Assembly (NCBI GenBank): GCA_937873425.1
Contig: CALMYE010000089.1
Location: forward strand, 1-40,728
Length of the DNA: 40,728 bases
From: an uncultured Sphingopyxis sp.
GTDB taxonomy: Bacteria > Pseudomonadota > Alphaproteobacteria > Sphingomonadales > Sphingomonadaceae
Direction of reading: 5' to 3'
The translations under genes were made by a program, and so were the position numbers. Positions 26,818 through 37,391 of the stretch are shown here, in pieces. The notes under the pieces were generated by a model, which had not been told where the DNA came from, ran no database searches, and was given only the letters and a program-made list of their open reading frames with translations. How positions within the stretch are numbered: position 1 is the stretch's first letter; each line of letters starts with the position of its first letter.

Positions 26818-28125
26818 ATGACGCTTCGAAACTGGTCTGCCGCGCTGCTGCTCGGCACCGCCGCGCTGGCTGCCACTCCGGCGATGGCGGATGACGTCGC
26901 TCCCAGCGCGCGTGTATCAAGCGCCGTTCTGGTGCGCGAAGGCCCGTCGACCAACACCGCCATTCTCGCGCGCTTGCGCCCCGGCGACAGCGCTACACTC
27001 GTCGGCGAAGTCAGCGGCTGGTACATCGTTGAACTTCGGGGCGGTACGCGAGGCTATGTGAGCAAGGCGTGGACGATTGTGCGCGCCGCCGACGGCGATG
27101 CGGCGAGCGCGGCAGGGCGTCACACGATCCATGTCATCGATGTCGGCACCGGGCTAGCGGTGTTCGTCGAGGGGCCAGGCTTCGCGCTGCTGTATGACGC
27201 CGGCAGCCAGGACGACCTGCACGGCGGTGAAGAGAACCGGGTGGTCGCCTATATCCGCGCGGCGCGCCCCGACCTCACCCGCCTCGACCACCTCATCCTC
27301 AGCCATCCGCACAAGGACCATCTCCAACTGATGCCTGCGGTTTTCGAGACGTTTCAGATCGACCACGTCTGGGAATCGGGCCGCGTCAACAAGACCGACG
27401 GCTATTGTCATTTTTTGAAAGCGGCCATGGCGGAGCCCGGTGCGCGCTATCACGACGCGATCGCCGCGAATACCACGCGCAGCGTGACCTTCACCGGCAG
27501 CGGCTGCAACGGAACCGTGACCGTGAATCAGGCCGACATGATGACCGAAGCGCCGGTAGCGCTCGGATCCGGTGCATCGATGCACTTTCTTTACCGCGAC
27601 GCGCATCCCTATTCCGATCCCAATGAGAACAGCGTCGTCGTGCGGCTCGATCTCGGCGGCAAACGCGTCCTGCTGACCGGCGATGCCGAAGGCGGCGGGC
27701 GCGAGCTTCCGGCAATGCCGCCCAGCCCGCGCAGCATTGAAGGACAATTGATCGCCTGCTGCGCTGCCGAGCTGAAGGCTGATGTGCTGGTGGTCGGCCA
27801 TCATGGCAGCCTGACCTCGTCGCGTGCGGCTTTCCTCGATGCGGTGGGCGCGTCGATTTACGCGATATCCTCGGGACCCTATCCCTATCATCGCGTCCGA
27901 CTGCCCGACGCCGAGGTGGTCGCCGAACTTGCTACGCGTGGCCAGCTGCTGCGCACCGACCGCGAGGATGGCTTTCGCCTCGACGACGATGCGCGCTCCT
28001 GCGAAATGCGTCAGCGCAAGGTCGGGCCGGATGCCGACGAGACACCGGGTGGGTGCGACAATATCCTGATCGTGATCGAGCGCAATCAGCCGATCGACGC
28101 AGCTTATTCGGCTCTGGTCGACTGA
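26818..28125 (+). CDS. Secreted SH3-domain metallo-beta-lactamase-fold hydrolase (ComEC-C-like)
   Basis: The 435-aa product starts with a signal peptide (AALLLGTAALAATPAMA, cleavage near residue 22). A bacterial SH3-like domain follows at about 30-90 (LVREGPSTNTAILARLRPGD, GWYIVELRGGTRGYVSKAW). From about residue 103 there is a metallo-beta-lactamase fold with the HxHxDH zinc motif in LSHPHKDHL, then LTGDAEGGG and VVGHHGS. This order matches the hydrolase domain of ComEC/Rec2 but without the membrane channel, so it is a stand-alone exported relative. The substrate is unknown; nucleic acid or a phosphodiester is a guess from the fold. AAGGAGGGG precedes ATG 26818. It ends 36 bp from the convergent hutU. 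Confidence 0.85.
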   Translation: MTLRNWSAALLLGTAALAATPAMADDVAPSARVSSAVLVREGPSTNTAILARLRPGDSATLVGEVSGWYIVELRGGTRGYVSKAWTIVRAADGDAASAAGRHTIHVIDVGTGLAVFVEGPGFALLYDAGSQDDLHGGEENRVVAYIRAARPDLTRLDHLILSHPHKDHLQLMPAVFETFQIDHVWESGRVNKTDGYCHFLKAAMAEPGARYHDAIAANTTRSVTFTGSGCNGTVTVNQADMMTEAPVALGSGASMHFLYRDAHPYSDPNENSVVVRLDLGGKRVLLTGDAEGGGRELPAMPPSPRSIEGQLIACCAAELKADVLVVGHHGSLTSSRAAFLDAVGASIYAISSGPYPYHRVRLPDAEVVAELATRGQLLRTDREDGFRLDDDARSCEMRQRKVGPDADETPGGCDNILIVIERNQPIDAAYSALVD

Positions 28126-28161
28126 CGCGGCCGGCGCTTGGAGGGCGCTATCCTCGCCTCG

Positions 28162-29829
28162 TCACCCCAAGCTCGGCAAATCCAGCCCCTTGTCGCGCGC
28201 GCAGTCGATCGCGATGTCGTAACCCGCGTCGGCGTGGCGCATCACGCCGGTGCCGGGGTCGTTCCACAGCACGCGCTCCAGCCGCTTAGCTGCTTCGGGA
28301 GTGCCGTCGGCGACGATCACCATGCCGCTGTGCTGCGAATAACCCATGCCGACTCCGCCGCCGTGGTGGAACGACACCCAGGTCGCGCCGCTTGCGGTGT
28401 TGAGCAACGCGTTGAGCAGCGGCCAGTCGCTGACCGCATCCGATCCGTCGCGCATCGCTTCGGTTTCGCGATTGGGGGAGGCGACCGAGCCTGAATCGAG
28501 ATGGTCGCGACCGATGACGATCGGGGCTTTGAGCTCGCCCGATGCCACCATCTCGTTGAACGCGAGGCCCAGCCGGTGGCGGTCGCCGAGCCCGACCCAG
28601 CAGATACGCGCCGGAAGCCCCTGAAACCGGATCTTCTCGCGCGCCATGTCGAGCCAGTTATGAAGGTGCGTGTTGTCGGGCAGCAGCTCCTTCACCTTGG
28701 CGTCGGTCTTGTAGATGTCCTCGGGATCTCCCGACAGCGCCACCCAGCGGAACGGGCCGACCCCGCGGCAGAACAGCGGGCGGACATAGGCGGGGACAAA
28801 ACCCGGGAAGTCGAAGGCATTTTCGACGCCTTCATCCTTTGCGACCTGGCGGATATTATTGCCATAGTCGGTGGTCGGCACGCCCGCGGCCTGCATGTCG
28901 AGCATCGCCCGGACATGCGCCGCCATCGACGCCTTGGCGGCTTTCGCGACCGCGGCGGGGTCGCTCTCGCGCTTCGCAAACCACTCTTCGAGGCTCCAGC
29001 CAGCGGGAAGGTATCCGTTGACCGGATCGTGCGCCGAGGTCTGGTCGGTGAGCAGGTCGGGGAAGACGCCGCGGGTGACCATTTCGGGGAGGATTTCGGC
29101 GGCGTTGCCGAGGAGGCCGACCGAGACGGGCTTGCCCGCAGCGTGGCTCGCTTCGATCATCGCCAGCGCCTCGTCGATGCCGGACGCCTGCTTGTCGAGA
29201 TAGCCGGTACGCAGGCGCATCTCGATACGGCTCGGCTGGCATTCGATCGCGAGGCAGGAGGCGCCCGCCATCACCGCCGCGAGCGGCTGCGCGCCGCCCA
29301 TGCCGCCAAGCCCGGCGGTGAGCAGCCAGCGGCCCGCGAGACTGCCGCCATAATGCTGGCAACCCATTTCGACAAAAGTTTCGTAAGTGCCCTGCACGAT
29401 GCCCTGGCTGCCGATATAGATCCAGCTGCCCGCGGTCATCTGACCGTACATCATCAGCCCTTTGCGATCGAGCTCGGAGAAATGCTCCCAAGTCGCCCAT
29501 TGCGGCACCAGGTTGGAATTCGCGAGCAGCACGCGCGGCGCATCGGTGTGCGTACGAAAGACACCGACGGGCTTGCCCGACTGGATGAGCAGGGTTTCAT
29601 CGTCATTGAGGCGCTTCAGCGTCTCGACGATCTTGTCATAGCTTTCCCAGTCGCGTGCGGCGCGTCCGATGCCGCCATAAACCACCAGCTCGTGCGGCGC
29701 TTCGGCGACGTCGGGGTGCAGGTTGTTCATCAGCATCCGCATCGGCGCCTCGGTGAGCCAGCTTTTCGCGCTGATCTCGGTGCCGGTTGCCGGGCGGATC
29801 ACGCGGCTGTTGTCGAGGCGGGTGGTCAT
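28162..29829 (-). CDS. hutU: Urocanate hydratase
   Basis: HutU adds water to urocanate to give imidazolone-propionate, the second step of histidine breakdown. It uses tightly bound NAD as an electrophile. The 555-aa length is typical. Visible hallmarks are [11 protein letters not shown] near the start, the NAD-binding [13 protein letters not shown] around residue 160-175, and the catalytic region [18 protein letters not shown] in the C-terminal part. It is last of the hutI-H-G-U operon; its ATG overlaps the hutG stop as ATGA. Confidence 0.97.
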   Translation of the reverse strand: MTTRLDNSRVIRPATGTEISAKSWLTEAPMRMLMNNLHPDVAEAPHELVVYGGIGRAARDWESYDKIVETLKRLNDDETLLIQSGKPVGVFRTHTDAPRVLLANSNLVPQWATWEHFSELDRKGLMMYGQMTAGSWIYIGSQGIVQGTYETFVEMGCQHYGGSLAGRWLLTAGLGGMGGAQPLAAVMAGASCLAIECQPSRIEMRLRTGYLDKQASGIDEALAMIEASHAAGKPVSVGLLGNAAEILPEMVTRGVFPDLLTDQTSAHDPVNGYLPAGWSLEEWFAKRESDPAAVAKAAKASMAAHVRAMLDMQAAGVPTTDYGNNIRQVAKDEGVENAFDFPGFVPAYVRPLFCRGVGPFRWVALSGDPEDIYKTDAKVKELLPDNTHLHNWLDMAREKIRFQGLPARICWVGLGDRHRLGLAFNEMVASGELKAPIVIGRDHLDSGSVASPNRETEAMRDGSDAVSDWPLLNALLNTASGATWVSFHHGGGVGMGYSQHSGMVIVADGTPEAAKRLERVLWNDPGTGVMRHADAGYDIAIDCARDKGLDLPSLG

Positions 29830-30629
29830 GATTTTCCTTTCGCAAAATCGAGCGTTGCGGCGATAACTTGTTCCAGCACGGGCTGGATCGCGGGGTTCGG
29901 GTCGATGGGGGAGGGCCAGTTGACGTAGGTAATATCGGCGGGCTCAACCATGTAACCGCGCTGTGCGAGCTCCATCTGGATCGCGTGGATGCCGCCGTCG
30001 GGCCGGCCATAATGACGCGTTGTCCAGCCGCCCTTGAAACGGCCGTTGACGACGTGGCTCTCTCCGCTGGCAGCGCAGATATTCGCGACAATGGTTTCGA
30101 GTTCAGGCGCACAGGTCGCGCCGCCGTTGGTACCGATGTTGAACTGCGGCAGTTCGCCATCGAACAGCCGCGGGACATGGCTGCGGATCGAATGCGCGTC
30201 GTAGAGGACGACTTTGCCGTGCAAGGCTTTCAGGCGGTCTAGCTCGCCCGCGAGCGCGTCGTGATACGGTCGGTGGTACGAATGCAGCCGCTGCATGATC
30301 TCGGCTTCGTCAGGCTCGCCGAAGCGGTACAGCGGTTCGCCGTCGAAGGTTGTCGTCGGGCAGAGTTCGGTGGTCGCCTGCCCGGGGTAGAGGGACGCTC
30401 CCGACGGGTCGCGGTTCATGTCGATCACGCTGCGTGAAATATCGGTCGCGACCAATGTCGCGCCCAGACCGGCGGCGAAGGCATAGAGATCCGCGATCCA
30501 CCAGTCGGTGTCGAGCTGCGCGCGCCAGGGCGACACGAACTGGTCGTCGAGCCCGGCAAGGTCCGTCCCGCCGTGCGGAAAAGCAATGACCAGCGGCGCG
30601 TCGCCGCAATGGACGCGCAGCCAGTCCAT
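29826..30629 (-). CDS. hutG: N-formylglutamate deformylase
   Basis: HutG hydrolyses N-formylglutamate to glutamate and formate, the last step of the five-step hut route. The 267-aa protein belongs to the FGase family: [13 protein letters not shown] near the start, then the zinc-binding region [17 protein letters not shown], and [12 protein letters not shown]-like residues [12 protein letters not shown]. The presence of hutF nearby confirms that this organism uses the formylglutamate branch and not direct formamide release. The start overlaps the hutH stop by one base (TGATG), consistent with coupled translation. Confidence 0.95.
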   Translation of the reverse strand: MDWLRVHCGDAPLVIAFPHGGTDLAGLDDQFVSPWRAQLDTDWWIADLYAFAAGLGATLVATDISRSVIDMNRDPSGASLYPGQATTELCPTTTFDGEPLYRFGEPDEAEIMQRLHSYHRPYHDALAGELDRLKALHGKVVLYDAHSIRSHVPRLFDGELPQFNIGTNGGATCAPELETIVANICAASGESHVVNGRFKGGWTTRHYGRPDGGIHAIQMELAQRGYMVEPADITYVNWPSPIDPNPAIQPVLEQVIAATLDFAKGKS

Positions 30630-32158
30630 CAGGCGAGGCCCGGCAGGTCTGCCGGAACCGCCGCGACCAGGCTGCCTGAGCGAACCATCGCGGTGGCAGC
30701 CTCGATATCAGGGTAGATATGCCGATCGTCTTCGAGCGTCGGCACCGCGGCGCGCAGATGCTTGTGCGCGGCCTCGAGCGCGTCACTCGACGACAGCGGC
30801 GCGTGGAAGTCGATGCCCTGGCACGCGGTGAGATATTCGATCCCGATCACCGCGCTGACATTGTCGGCCATCTCGAGCAGGCGGCGGGCGCCATGCGCTG
30901 CCATCGACACATGATCCTCCTGATTGGCCGAGGTTGGAATCGAATCGACGCTGGCGGGATAGGCGCGCTGTTTGTTTTCGCTGACCAGCGCTGCGGCGGT
31001 AACCTGCGGGATCATGAAGCCCGAATTGAGGCCGGGACGCGGGGTGAGGAAGGCGGGAAGGCCCGACAGCGCCGGATCAACGAGCATTGCGATGCGGCGC
31101 TCGGCTATCGAACCGATCTCGCACAGCGCCATCGCGATAGTGTCGGCGGCAAAAGCAACGGGTTCAGCGTGGAAATTGCCCCCCGATAAAGCTTCGTCGG
31201 TGTCGGCAAAAATCAGCGGATTGTCCGAGACGCCATTCGCCTCGACACCGAGGGTGGCTGCAGCTTGGCGCAGCAGGTCGAGGATCGCGCCCATCACCTG
31301 CGGCTGGCAGCGCAGGCAATAGGGATCCTGCACGCGCGGATCATCAACGGCGTGCGAGGCGCGGATCGCCGATCCCGCCATCAGGCCGCGCAACGCATCG
31401 CCGACCTCGCGCTGCCCGGCATGGCCGCGCAGCGCGTGAATGCGTGGGTCGAATGGCGCGTCGGAGCCTTTGGCGGCCTCGGTCGACAGCGCGCCAGTGA
31501 TCAGCGCCGATTGGAACACGGTTTCGGCGCGGAACAGGCCGGCGAGCGCATTGGCAGCCGAAAACTGCGTACCGTTGAGCAGCGCGAGGCCTTCCTTCGG
31601 CCCGAGTTCGAGCGGCGCGAGGCCCGCCTGTGCCAGAGCCTCTGCGGCGGGCCGGGTCTGCTCGTCGAACGCAATCGCGCCGACCCCGATCATCGCCGCT
31701 GCCATGTGCGACAGCGGCGCAAGGTCGCCGCTTGCGCCGACCGATCCCTGCGACGGAACGACGGGGGTCAGGCCTTTGGCCAGCATCGCCTCAAGCATCG
31801 CCACCGTTTCGCGCCGCACCCCCGACGCGCCGACGCCGAAGCTCGCGAGCTTGAGCGCCATCATCAAACGGATGACGGGGGTGGGTGAGGGCGCGCCCGT
31901 TCCCGCCGCGTGGCTGAGCACGATATTGCGCTGGAGCGTCGCCAGATCATCGTCGGCGATGCGGACGCTCGCCAGCTTTCCGAAACCGGTGTTGATGCCA
32001 TAGACAGGATCGCCCTTGGCGACGATCCGCGCGACCGCGGCGGCGCTTGCGTCGATCGCACCCCATGCCGCGGCATCGAGCGCGGCGCCCGCGCCTTCAT
32101 AAATGGCGCGCCAGTCGGTCAGCGTCATTGCGCCCGGGGTGATCGTCACAAATGTCAT
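30629..32158 (-). CDS. hutH: Histidine ammonia-lyase
   Basis: HutH removes ammonia from L-histidine to give urocanate, the entry step. In the 509-aa protein the Ala-Ser-Gly at residues 142-144 ([14 protein letters not shown]) would cyclise to the MIO electrophile. Other family boxes are [11 protein letters not shown] near residue 53 and GNFHAEPVA in the middle. Length is normal. The start ATG overlaps the hutI stop as ATGA. Active as a cytoplasmic homotetramer in the family. Confidence 0.97.
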   Translation of the reverse strand: MTFVTITPGAMTLTDWRAIYEGAGAALDAAAWGAIDASAAAVARIVAKGDPVYGINTGFGKLASVRIADDDLATLQRNIVLSHAAGTGAPSPTPVIRLMMALKLASFGVGASGVRRETVAMLEAMLAKGLTPVVPSQGSVGASGDLAPLSHMAAAMIGVGAIAFDEQTRPAAEALAQAGLAPLELGPKEGLALLNGTQFSAANALAGLFRAETVFQSALITGALSTEAAKGSDAPFDPRIHALRGHAGQREVGDALRGLMAGSAIRASHAVDDPRVQDPYCLRCQPQVMGAILDLLRQAAATLGVEANGVSDNPLIFADTDEALSGGNFHAEPVAFAADTIAMALCEIGSIAERRIAMLVDPALSGLPAFLTPRPGLNSGFMIPQVTAAALVSENKQRAYPASVDSIPTSANQEDHVSMAAHGARRLLEMADNVSAVIGIEYLTACQGIDFHAPLSSSDALEAAHKHLRAAVPTLEDDRHIYPDIEAATAMVRSGSLVAAVPADLPGLA

Positions 32159-33339
32159 TGGCCGTCCTTGATGCGTTGGTAAAGCGGGTTGAAACCGATG
32201 CGATAGACAAGCTCGGCGGGGTCGCTGACATCCCAGATCGCGAGGTCGCAGGCCTTGCCTGGCTCGAGCGTGCCGATCTCAGCGCCAAGACCCAGCGCCG
32301 CGGCGGCGTTGACCGTCACACCGCGCAAAGCCTCAACAACGGTCAGCCCGAACAGCGTCGCACCCATGTTGAGCATCAGCAGCAGCGACGTCGTTGGCGA
32401 GGTGCCGGGATTGCAGTCGGTCGCCAGCGCAATCCTCGTGCCGTGGCGGCGCATCGCCTCAATCGGCGGCAGCTTCGTCTCGCGCATGAAATAATAGGCA
32501 CCGGGCAGCAGCACCGCGACCGTCCCGGCCTCCGCCATCGCGCGGACATCGTCGTCGGTCGCATGTTCCAGATGATCGGCCGACAGCGCCCCATGCCTTG
32601 CCGCAAGCGCACTGCCGTGCAGCGCCGACAATTGTTCGGCGTGGAGCTTCACCGCGAGGCCATGCGCTTTCGCCGCCTCAATCACGCGCTCGCACTGCGC
32701 GGGCGAAAAGCCGATGCCCTCGCAAAAGGCGTCGACCGCGGTCGCGAGCGGCGCCGCGGCCGGGATCATCGCGTCGACGACAAGGTCGATATAGGCGTCG
32801 CTATCGCCCTTATATTCGGGGGGAAGCGCGTGGGCGCCCAGAAAGGTCGGCGCGACCCGGACCCGCCGCTGCTCGCCAAGCGCGCGCGCTGCGCGCAGCA
32901 TCTTGATCTCGTCTTCCGTCGACAGGCCATAGCCCGACTTGATCTCGATCGTCGTGACACCTTCGGCGAGCAGCGCGTCGAGGCGCGGCAGCGCGCTATC
33001 GATGAGCTCGGCCTCGCTCGCGTTGCGCGTCGCGCGCATCGTCGACACGATCCCGCCGCCGGCGCGGGCAATATCCTCGTAGCTCGCGCCGTCGAGCCGC
33101 ATCGCCCATTCGTTCGCGCGATTGCCGCCGTGGACGAGGTGCGTGTGGCAGTCGATCAGCCCGGGGGTGATCAACCGGCCGCCGCAATCGGTGCTGTCCG
33201 CCGCCTTGCCCGGCGCGCCGTCGGCGGGTCCGGCATAGACGATGCGCCGGTCCTCGGCCGTGACCACGCCATCGTCGATCAGCCCGAGGCCGCTATCGGT
33301 CATCGTCGCGAGTCGCGCGTTGGTCCAGCTATGCTTCAT
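32155..33339 (-). CDS. hutI: Imidazolonepropionase
   Basis: HutI opens the imidazolone ring to give N-formimino-glutamate. This amidohydrolase shows the metal-binding [10 protein letters not shown], the box [16 protein letters not shown] and [11 protein letters not shown] place the start at ATG 33339, 394 aa, because GGGAG lies 9 nt upstream and the product then begins [10 protein letters not shown]. The alternative ATG at 33366 would put the first codons inside the palindromic operator, leaving no room for a leader. It heads the minus-strand operon hutI-H-G-U. Confidence 0.95.
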   Translation of the reverse strand: MKHSWTNARLATMTDSGLGLIDDGVVTAEDRRIVYAGPADGAPGKAADSTDCGGRLITPGLIDCHTHLVHGGNRANEWAMRLDGASYEDIARAGGGIVSTMRATRNASEAELIDSALPRLDALLAEGVTTIEIKSGYGLSTEDEIKMLRAARALGEQRRVRVAPTFLGAHALPPEYKGDSDAYIDLVVDAMIPAAAPLATAVDAFCEGIGFSPAQCERVIEAAKAHGLAVKLHAEQLSALHGSALAARHGALSADHLEHATDDDVRAMAEAGTVAVLLPGAYYFMRETKLPPIEAMRRHGTRIALATDCNPGTSPTTSLLLMLNMGATLFGLTVVEALRGVTVNAAAALGLGAEIGTLEPGKACDLAIWDVSDPAELVYRIGFNPLYQRIKDGQ

Positions 33340-33364
33340 CTGGACAACATCTCCCGAATGGGTC

Positions 33365-33382
33365 ATTATGTCTAGACATAAT
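33365..33382. promoter_or_regulatory. hutC operator: Perfect 18-bp palindrome, likely HutC operator
   Basis: ATTATGTCTAGACATAAT is its own reverse complement over all 18 bases and lies in the short gap between hutI and hutF. HutC-type GntR repressors bind palindromes with a TGT-N4-ACA core, as here (TGTCTAGACA). One dimer bound here would block both divergent promoters, and urocanate would release it. The binding protein is inferred from the neighbouring hutC. Confidence 0.8.
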
Positions 33383-33395
33383 ATGAAGGTTGATG

Positions 33396-34745
33396 ATGAT
33401 GGCTTATTGGTTTCAGCGCGCGTGGATCGACAATGGCTGGCAGCGTGATGTGCGCCTGACCGTCGAAGATGGGCGGATTGCAGCGCTTGAAACCGGGGTC
33501 GAAGCGGCGCAGGACGACGAGCGCCACGAGGCGGCGCTGCCCGGTTTGTGCAATGTCCACAGCCATGGGTTCCAGCGCGGCATGGCGGGGCTTTCGGAGC
33601 GCCGCAGCCGCCCCGACGATAATTTCTGGAGCTGGCGCGAGATCATGTACCGCTTCCTCGACCGGCTGACGCCCGAGGATGTCGCGGCGATCACCGCGCA
33701 GGCCTATGTCGAAATGCTCGAGGGCGGGTTCACTCGCGTCGGCGAATTCCACTATCTGCACCATGACCCGGCGGGCGCGACCTACGCCGACCCAGCCGAA
33801 ATGGCGGGCGCGATCGTCGAGGCCAGCGCGGCGACCGGCATCGGCCTGACCCTGCTCCCGGTATTCTACGCGCACGGCAATTTCGGCGGCGCTGCGCCGA
33901 GCCCCGGCCAGCGCCGGTTCCTCTGCGACATCGACGGTTTTGCGCGGCTGCTCGACGGCGCGCGCACCAAGCTGGTCGGTGACACCAATATCGGCATTGC
34001 GCCGCACTCGCTGCGCGCCGTGGGACCCGAAGAGCTGGCGGCGCTCCTCGCCATGTCGCCGACCGGTCCGGTCCACATCCACGCCGCCGAACAGGTGAAA
34101 GAGGTCGAGGATTGCGTCGCGTGGAGTGGTGCGCGGCCGGTCGAATGGCTGCTCGACAATGCCGGGGTCAACGAACGCTGGTGCCTCATTCACTCGACGC
34201 ATCTCGATGCGCGCGAGGTGCCGCGGCTCGCCGCCGCGGGGGCGGTCGCCGGGCTTTGCCCGATTACCGAGGCGAACCTTGGCGACGGCATCTTCCCCGC
34301 GATCGACTATCTCGCGGCGGGCGGCGCTTTCGGCATCGGTACCGACAGCAATATCCTGATCGATGCAGCGGGCGAGCTGCGCGCGCTCGAATATTCGCAG
34401 CGGCTTGCGCATCGTGCGCGGGCCTTGCTGGCGGGCGAGGCGTCGCCATTCGTCGGCGCCAACCTCTACGCCCGCGCGCTCGCTGGCGGCGCACAGGCGC
34501 TGGGGGTCGAAGCGGGCTTCGCGGTCGGCCAGCCCGCCGACATCGTCTCGCTCGACCTCGGTCACCCGAGCTTTGCAGGGACCGACGATGCGACGCTGCT
34601 TGATCGCTGGATTTTTGCGGGCGGGGCAGGGGCGATCGATTGCGTCTGGCGCGCCGGGGTGAAGCGCGTCGTGCAGGGGCGCCATGTCGATCGCGCCGCC
34701 ATAGCCGCCGCTTATCGCAAAAGCGTCGAGCGGATCGTCGCGTGA
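33396..34745 (+). CDS. hutF: Formimidoylglutamate deiminase
   Basis: HutF converts N-formimino-L-glutamate to N-formylglutamate with loss of ammonia, feeding HutG. The product of about 449 aa is an amidohydrolase: metal-binding [14 protein letters not shown] near residue 50, the following [25 protein letters not shown] in the middle, and the late metal-binding aspartate in [11 protein letters not shown]. Three ATGs in a row open the frame (33393, 33396, 33399); AAGG at 33386 is 6 nt before the second. Its stop overlaps the hutC start, and the operator lies just upstream. Confidence 0.94.
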   Translation: MMAYWFQRAWIDNGWQRDVRLTVEDGRIAALETGVEAAQDDERHEAALPGLCNVHSHGFQRGMAGLSERRSRPDDNFWSWREIMYRFLDRLTPEDVAAITAQAYVEMLEGGFTRVGEFHYLHHDPAGATYADPAEMAGAIVEASAATGIGLTLLPVFYAHGNFGGAAPSPGQRRFLCDIDGFARLLDGARTKLVGDTNIGIAPHSLRAVGPEELAALLAMSPTGPVHIHAAEQVKEVEDCVAWSGARPVEWLLDNAGVNERWCLIHSTHLDAREVPRLAAAGAVAGLCPITEANLGDGIFPAIDYLAAGGAFGIGTDSNILIDAAGELRALEYSQRLAHRARALLAGEASPFVGANLYARALAGGAQALGVEAGFAVGQPADIVSLDLGHPSFAGTDDATLLDRWIFAGGAGAIDCVWRAGVKRVVQGRHVDRAAIAAAYRKSVERIVA

Positions 34746-35446
34746 CGCGCGCGGCGCCGAACCCCGCGCGCCGGATCCGCGAGGATATTGAGGGCCGCAT
34801 CCACTCGGGCGAATGGAAACCCGGCACGCGCATCCCGATCGAACAGGAGCTCGCGGCACGCTACGGATGCGCCCGCGCAACGGTCAGCAAGGCGCTGGGC
34901 GAGCTCGTCGCGGCGGGACTGGTCGAACGGCGGCGCAAGGCGGGCACGTTCGTCGCGCATCCGCCGGTGCATTCGGCGGTGATGACCGTACCCGACCTTG
35001 CCGAGCTGATCGCCGCGCGCGGTGAATCCTATCGCTGGGAAGCGCGCGCGATCCTGCGCCGCAAAAATGCAGGCGGCGCCGACACGCTCCAGATCGACGG
35101 CATTCACTTTGCCGCCGACGAACCCTTTGCGCTCGAGAATCGCACGATCGAACTCGCCGAAGTGCCCGCCGCAGCCGAAGCGAACTTCGCCGCCGAGGCG
35201 CCCGGAACCTGGCTGCTCGCGCATATCCCCTGGACCTCGGCCCGCCATATCGTGCGCGCCGTCGCCGCTACCCGCGCCGAAGCCGCGGCGCTGGCGACCG
35301 GCAGCGGCGCCGCCTGCCTCCAGCTCGAACGCGATACCTGGCGCGGCGACCGTCCGGTCACCCATGTCCGCCAGCTCTTCCGCGGCGACCGCTTCGATCT
35401 GGTTGCGGAGTTTCAGGCGGGAACGGGGAAGCGCGAGGGCAATTGA
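34742..35446 (+). CDS. hutC: GntR-family histidine utilisation repressor
   Basis: The 234-aa protein starts with a GntR winged helix (IREDIEGRIHSGEW, then YGCARATVSKALGELVAAGL) and continues with an UTRA ligand-binding domain (RHIVRAVAATRAEAAAL, CLQLERDTW), the HutC subfamily layout. In this family urocanate releases the repressor from DNA. The start is a GTG at 34742 overlapping the hutF stop as GTGA; the frame is open further upstream, but only inside hutF. It is likely autoregulated through the palindrome before hutF. Confidence 0.93.
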   Translation: MTRAAPNPARRIREDIEGRIHSGEWKPGTRIPIEQELAARYGCARATVSKALGELVAAGLVERRRKAGTFVAHPPVHSAVMTVPDLAELIAARGESYRWEARAILRRKNAGGADTLQIDGIHFAADEPFALENRTIELAEVPAAAEANFAAEAPGTWLLAHIPWTSARHIVRAVAATRAEAAALATGSGAACLQLERDTWRGDRPVTHVRQLFRGDRFDLVAEFQAGTGKREGN

Positions 35447-35507
35447 GCCCAGGGTCGCAACACTGCTTGTTTTCGTCCCGACACGCTGTTAGAGGCGACG
35501 CCTCGTT

Positions 35508-35582
35508 GCCGCTTTAGCTCAGTTGGTAGAGCACATCATTCGTAATGATGGGGTCACAGGTTCGAGTCCTGAAGCGGCACCA
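35508..35582 (+). tRNA. tRNA-Thr (anticodon CGT)
   Basis: A full cloverleaf is seen: acceptor GCCGCTT pairing with AAGCGGC, D-arm with AGCTCAGTTGGTAGAGC, anticodon stem CATCA/TGATG around loop TTCGTAA (anticodon CGT, reading ACG), and T-arm ACAGGTTCGAGTCCTGA-like with GGTTCGAGTCC. The CCA end is encoded. It reads toward the recombinase cassette. Confidence 0.96.
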
Positions 35583-35792
35583 CCCAGTCCTTGGCATTGT
35601 GTAGCAGAGAGCCGTTTAGGCGCTGTTGCCACTATTGTCGGGATATTCCCGGAGCTTGTCGGTAAAGGTTTCAGCCGAGCGGTATCCAGAGACGCACGTG
35701 GCGCAGATGAGGTGGCACATTTGGGCGCCGCGTCTCACACCCCCGATTTCGTGGATTCCAGTTGCAGATGCGATGCTTGGCGCGGGTTTCGC

Positions 35793-37391
35793 CTAGGCAA
35801 ACCCCAGCAGTCGGCGCTGCCCCGCCCAGTCGAGCGGGATGTTGGTCGCACGCAAAAGCTTGCGCCCGGTTAGATCGGCGGGATGCCGTCCATCGACGAT
35901 GGCAGCGATGATGTCGGGGGCGAGCCAAGCGATGCGCAAGAGCTGCCAGAAGTGCCGCTTGCCGTAGTGGGCGACAAGAGGATGCGGCCTGCCGCTTTCC
36001 ACCATCAACTGTGCAGCCCGGGCATGGGCGATGAGGCGGAGAAGGACCGGATCTGGCTCTCCATTCATTTGGTCTCCGGCTGGCAATGCCAGCCGGACAT
36101 CGCTGCCGCGCCGGACCAGCCGGGCGGGGATTGTCACTTGATGAGCTTCGAGCTTGTCGAACGACAAGCTGATGCTCTCTGCGCCGAGCTGCACCTTGAC
36201 GCTGAGATCGAGGAGAGCCCGGCGCTGTTCGGTAACGGCATCCTTCAGCAATGTGTCGGCCAGCGCGGCACAGCGATCCGTCTCCGACACAAGCTCTTGG
36301 GCGATTGCACTGGTGACATTGGCATGGTCCCGCAGTTTTGCGACCAATGCGTCGATGACTATCCGCTCGATCTCCCCTGCCGGCACCCGCCATGCTATTT
36401 GCTTGTCTTCGCCGGCAGCAAGACGGCTGACATAGTAGCGATACTGCTTCTCCTCGCGCCGCGTATGCACCGGGGTCATTGGCCGTCCATCGGGGTCGGT
36501 AATCAAGCCTGCCAGCAAGCTCGGGTTGCGCGCCTTGCGCCCAAGCTTGCGGTCGCGGCCATTGTCGCGGGCGATCGCCTGCGCTTTCATCCAAAGCGCT
36601 TCATCGACAATGGCTTCATGCTCACCCGCATAGAGCGCATCGCGGTGGCGGACCTTGCCGATATAGACTGGGTTCTTGAGCAACTGTGCCAGCGGCCCCT
36701 TGCTGAAGGCGATACCGCCGCGGTGGCTTCCATCCCTATAGAGACGCAGCTTGGTTTTGACGCCGCGCTGGTGCAGCTCATCAACAAGTGCTGCGATCGA
36801 GCGCAGTTCAGCATAACGTTCAAAGATCAGTCGCACCGTCGCCGCCTCGCTCGGCTCTATGATCAGCTTGCGGTCTTCGAGCCGATAGCCGATCGGGACT
36901 GGCCCGCCCATCCACATGCCCTTGCGCTTCGATGCCGCAACCTTATCGCGGATCCGTTCGCCTGTGACCTCGCGTTCGAACTGCGCAAAGCTGAGCAGCA
37001 CATTGAGCGTGAGCCGGCCCATGCTGGTGGTTGTATTGAACGCCTGGGTCACGCTGACGAACGAAGCCCCTGCCCGATCGAGGACATCGACGATCTTCGC
37101 AAAGTCTGTGAGCGCGCGGGTCAGGCGATCAACTTTGTAGACGACAATGACATCCACCTTGCCCGCTGCCACATCGGCAAGCAGCTGCTGGAGTGCTGGC
37201 CGCTCCATCGATCCGCCCGACCAACCGCCATCATCATACTGCTCAGGCACCAGCTCCCAGCCTTCATGGGTCTGGCTCATGATATAAGCAGCGCAAGCCT
37301 CGCGCTGGGCATCGAGGCTATTGAACGCTTGTTCGAGCCCTTCTTCAGTGGACTTGCGCGTATAGACCGCGCAGCGCTTGCGCTCAGCCAC
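35793..37391 (-). CDS. Large serine recombinase
   Basis: This 532-aa site-specific recombinase has the resolvase catalytic domain with nucleophile S14 in YTRKSTEEG and the catalytic arginines in YKVDRLTRAL (R89, R92). The recombinase domain at about 165-270 (GPVPIGYRLEDRKLII, LLKNPVYIGKVRHRDALY) is followed by a ribbon-like segment (RPMTPVHTRREEKQYRYYVS) that lacks the zinc cysteines. The end is LDWAGQRRLLGFA. Length and order suggest an intact protein. The start is GTG 37391, overlapping the DUF2924 gene by 8 bp. Such recombinases integrate or excise phage-like elements; its target site is not visible. Confidence 0.92.
   Translation of the reverse strand: MAERKRCAVYTRKSTEEGLEQAFNSLDAQREACAAYIMSQTHEGWELVPEQYDDGGWSGGSMERPALQQLLADVAAGKVDVIVVYKVDRLTRALTDFAKIVDVLDRAGASFVSVTQAFNTTTSMGRLTLNVLLSFAQFEREVTGERIRDKVAASKRKGMWMGGPVPIGYRLEDRKLIIEPSEAATVRLIFERYAELRSIAALVDELHQRGVKTKLRLYRDGSHRGGIAFSKGPLAQLLKNPVYIGKVRHRDALYAGEHEAIVDEALWMKAQAIARDNGRDRKLGRKARNPSLLAGLITDPDGRPMTPVHTRREEKQYRYYVSRLAAGEDKQIAWRVPAGEIERIVIDALVAKLRDHANVTSAIAQELVSETDRCAALADTLLKDAVTEQRRALLDLSVKVQLGAESISLSFDKLEAHQVTIPARLVRRGSDVRLALPAGDQMNGEPDPVLLRLIAHARAAQLMVESGRPHPLVAHYGKRHFWQLLRIAWLAPDIIAAIVDGRHPADLTGRKLLRATNIPLDWAGQRRLLGFA

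Noticed and set aside
28501-29928. 475-aa plus-strand frame opposite hutU
   Set aside because: The minus strand encodes a full-length urocanate hydratase with NAD and active-site motifs.
35583-35792. Gene remnant between tRNA-Thr and the recombinase stop
   Set aside because: Both strands were read; no protein family or insertion-sequence end was recognisable in these 210 bp.
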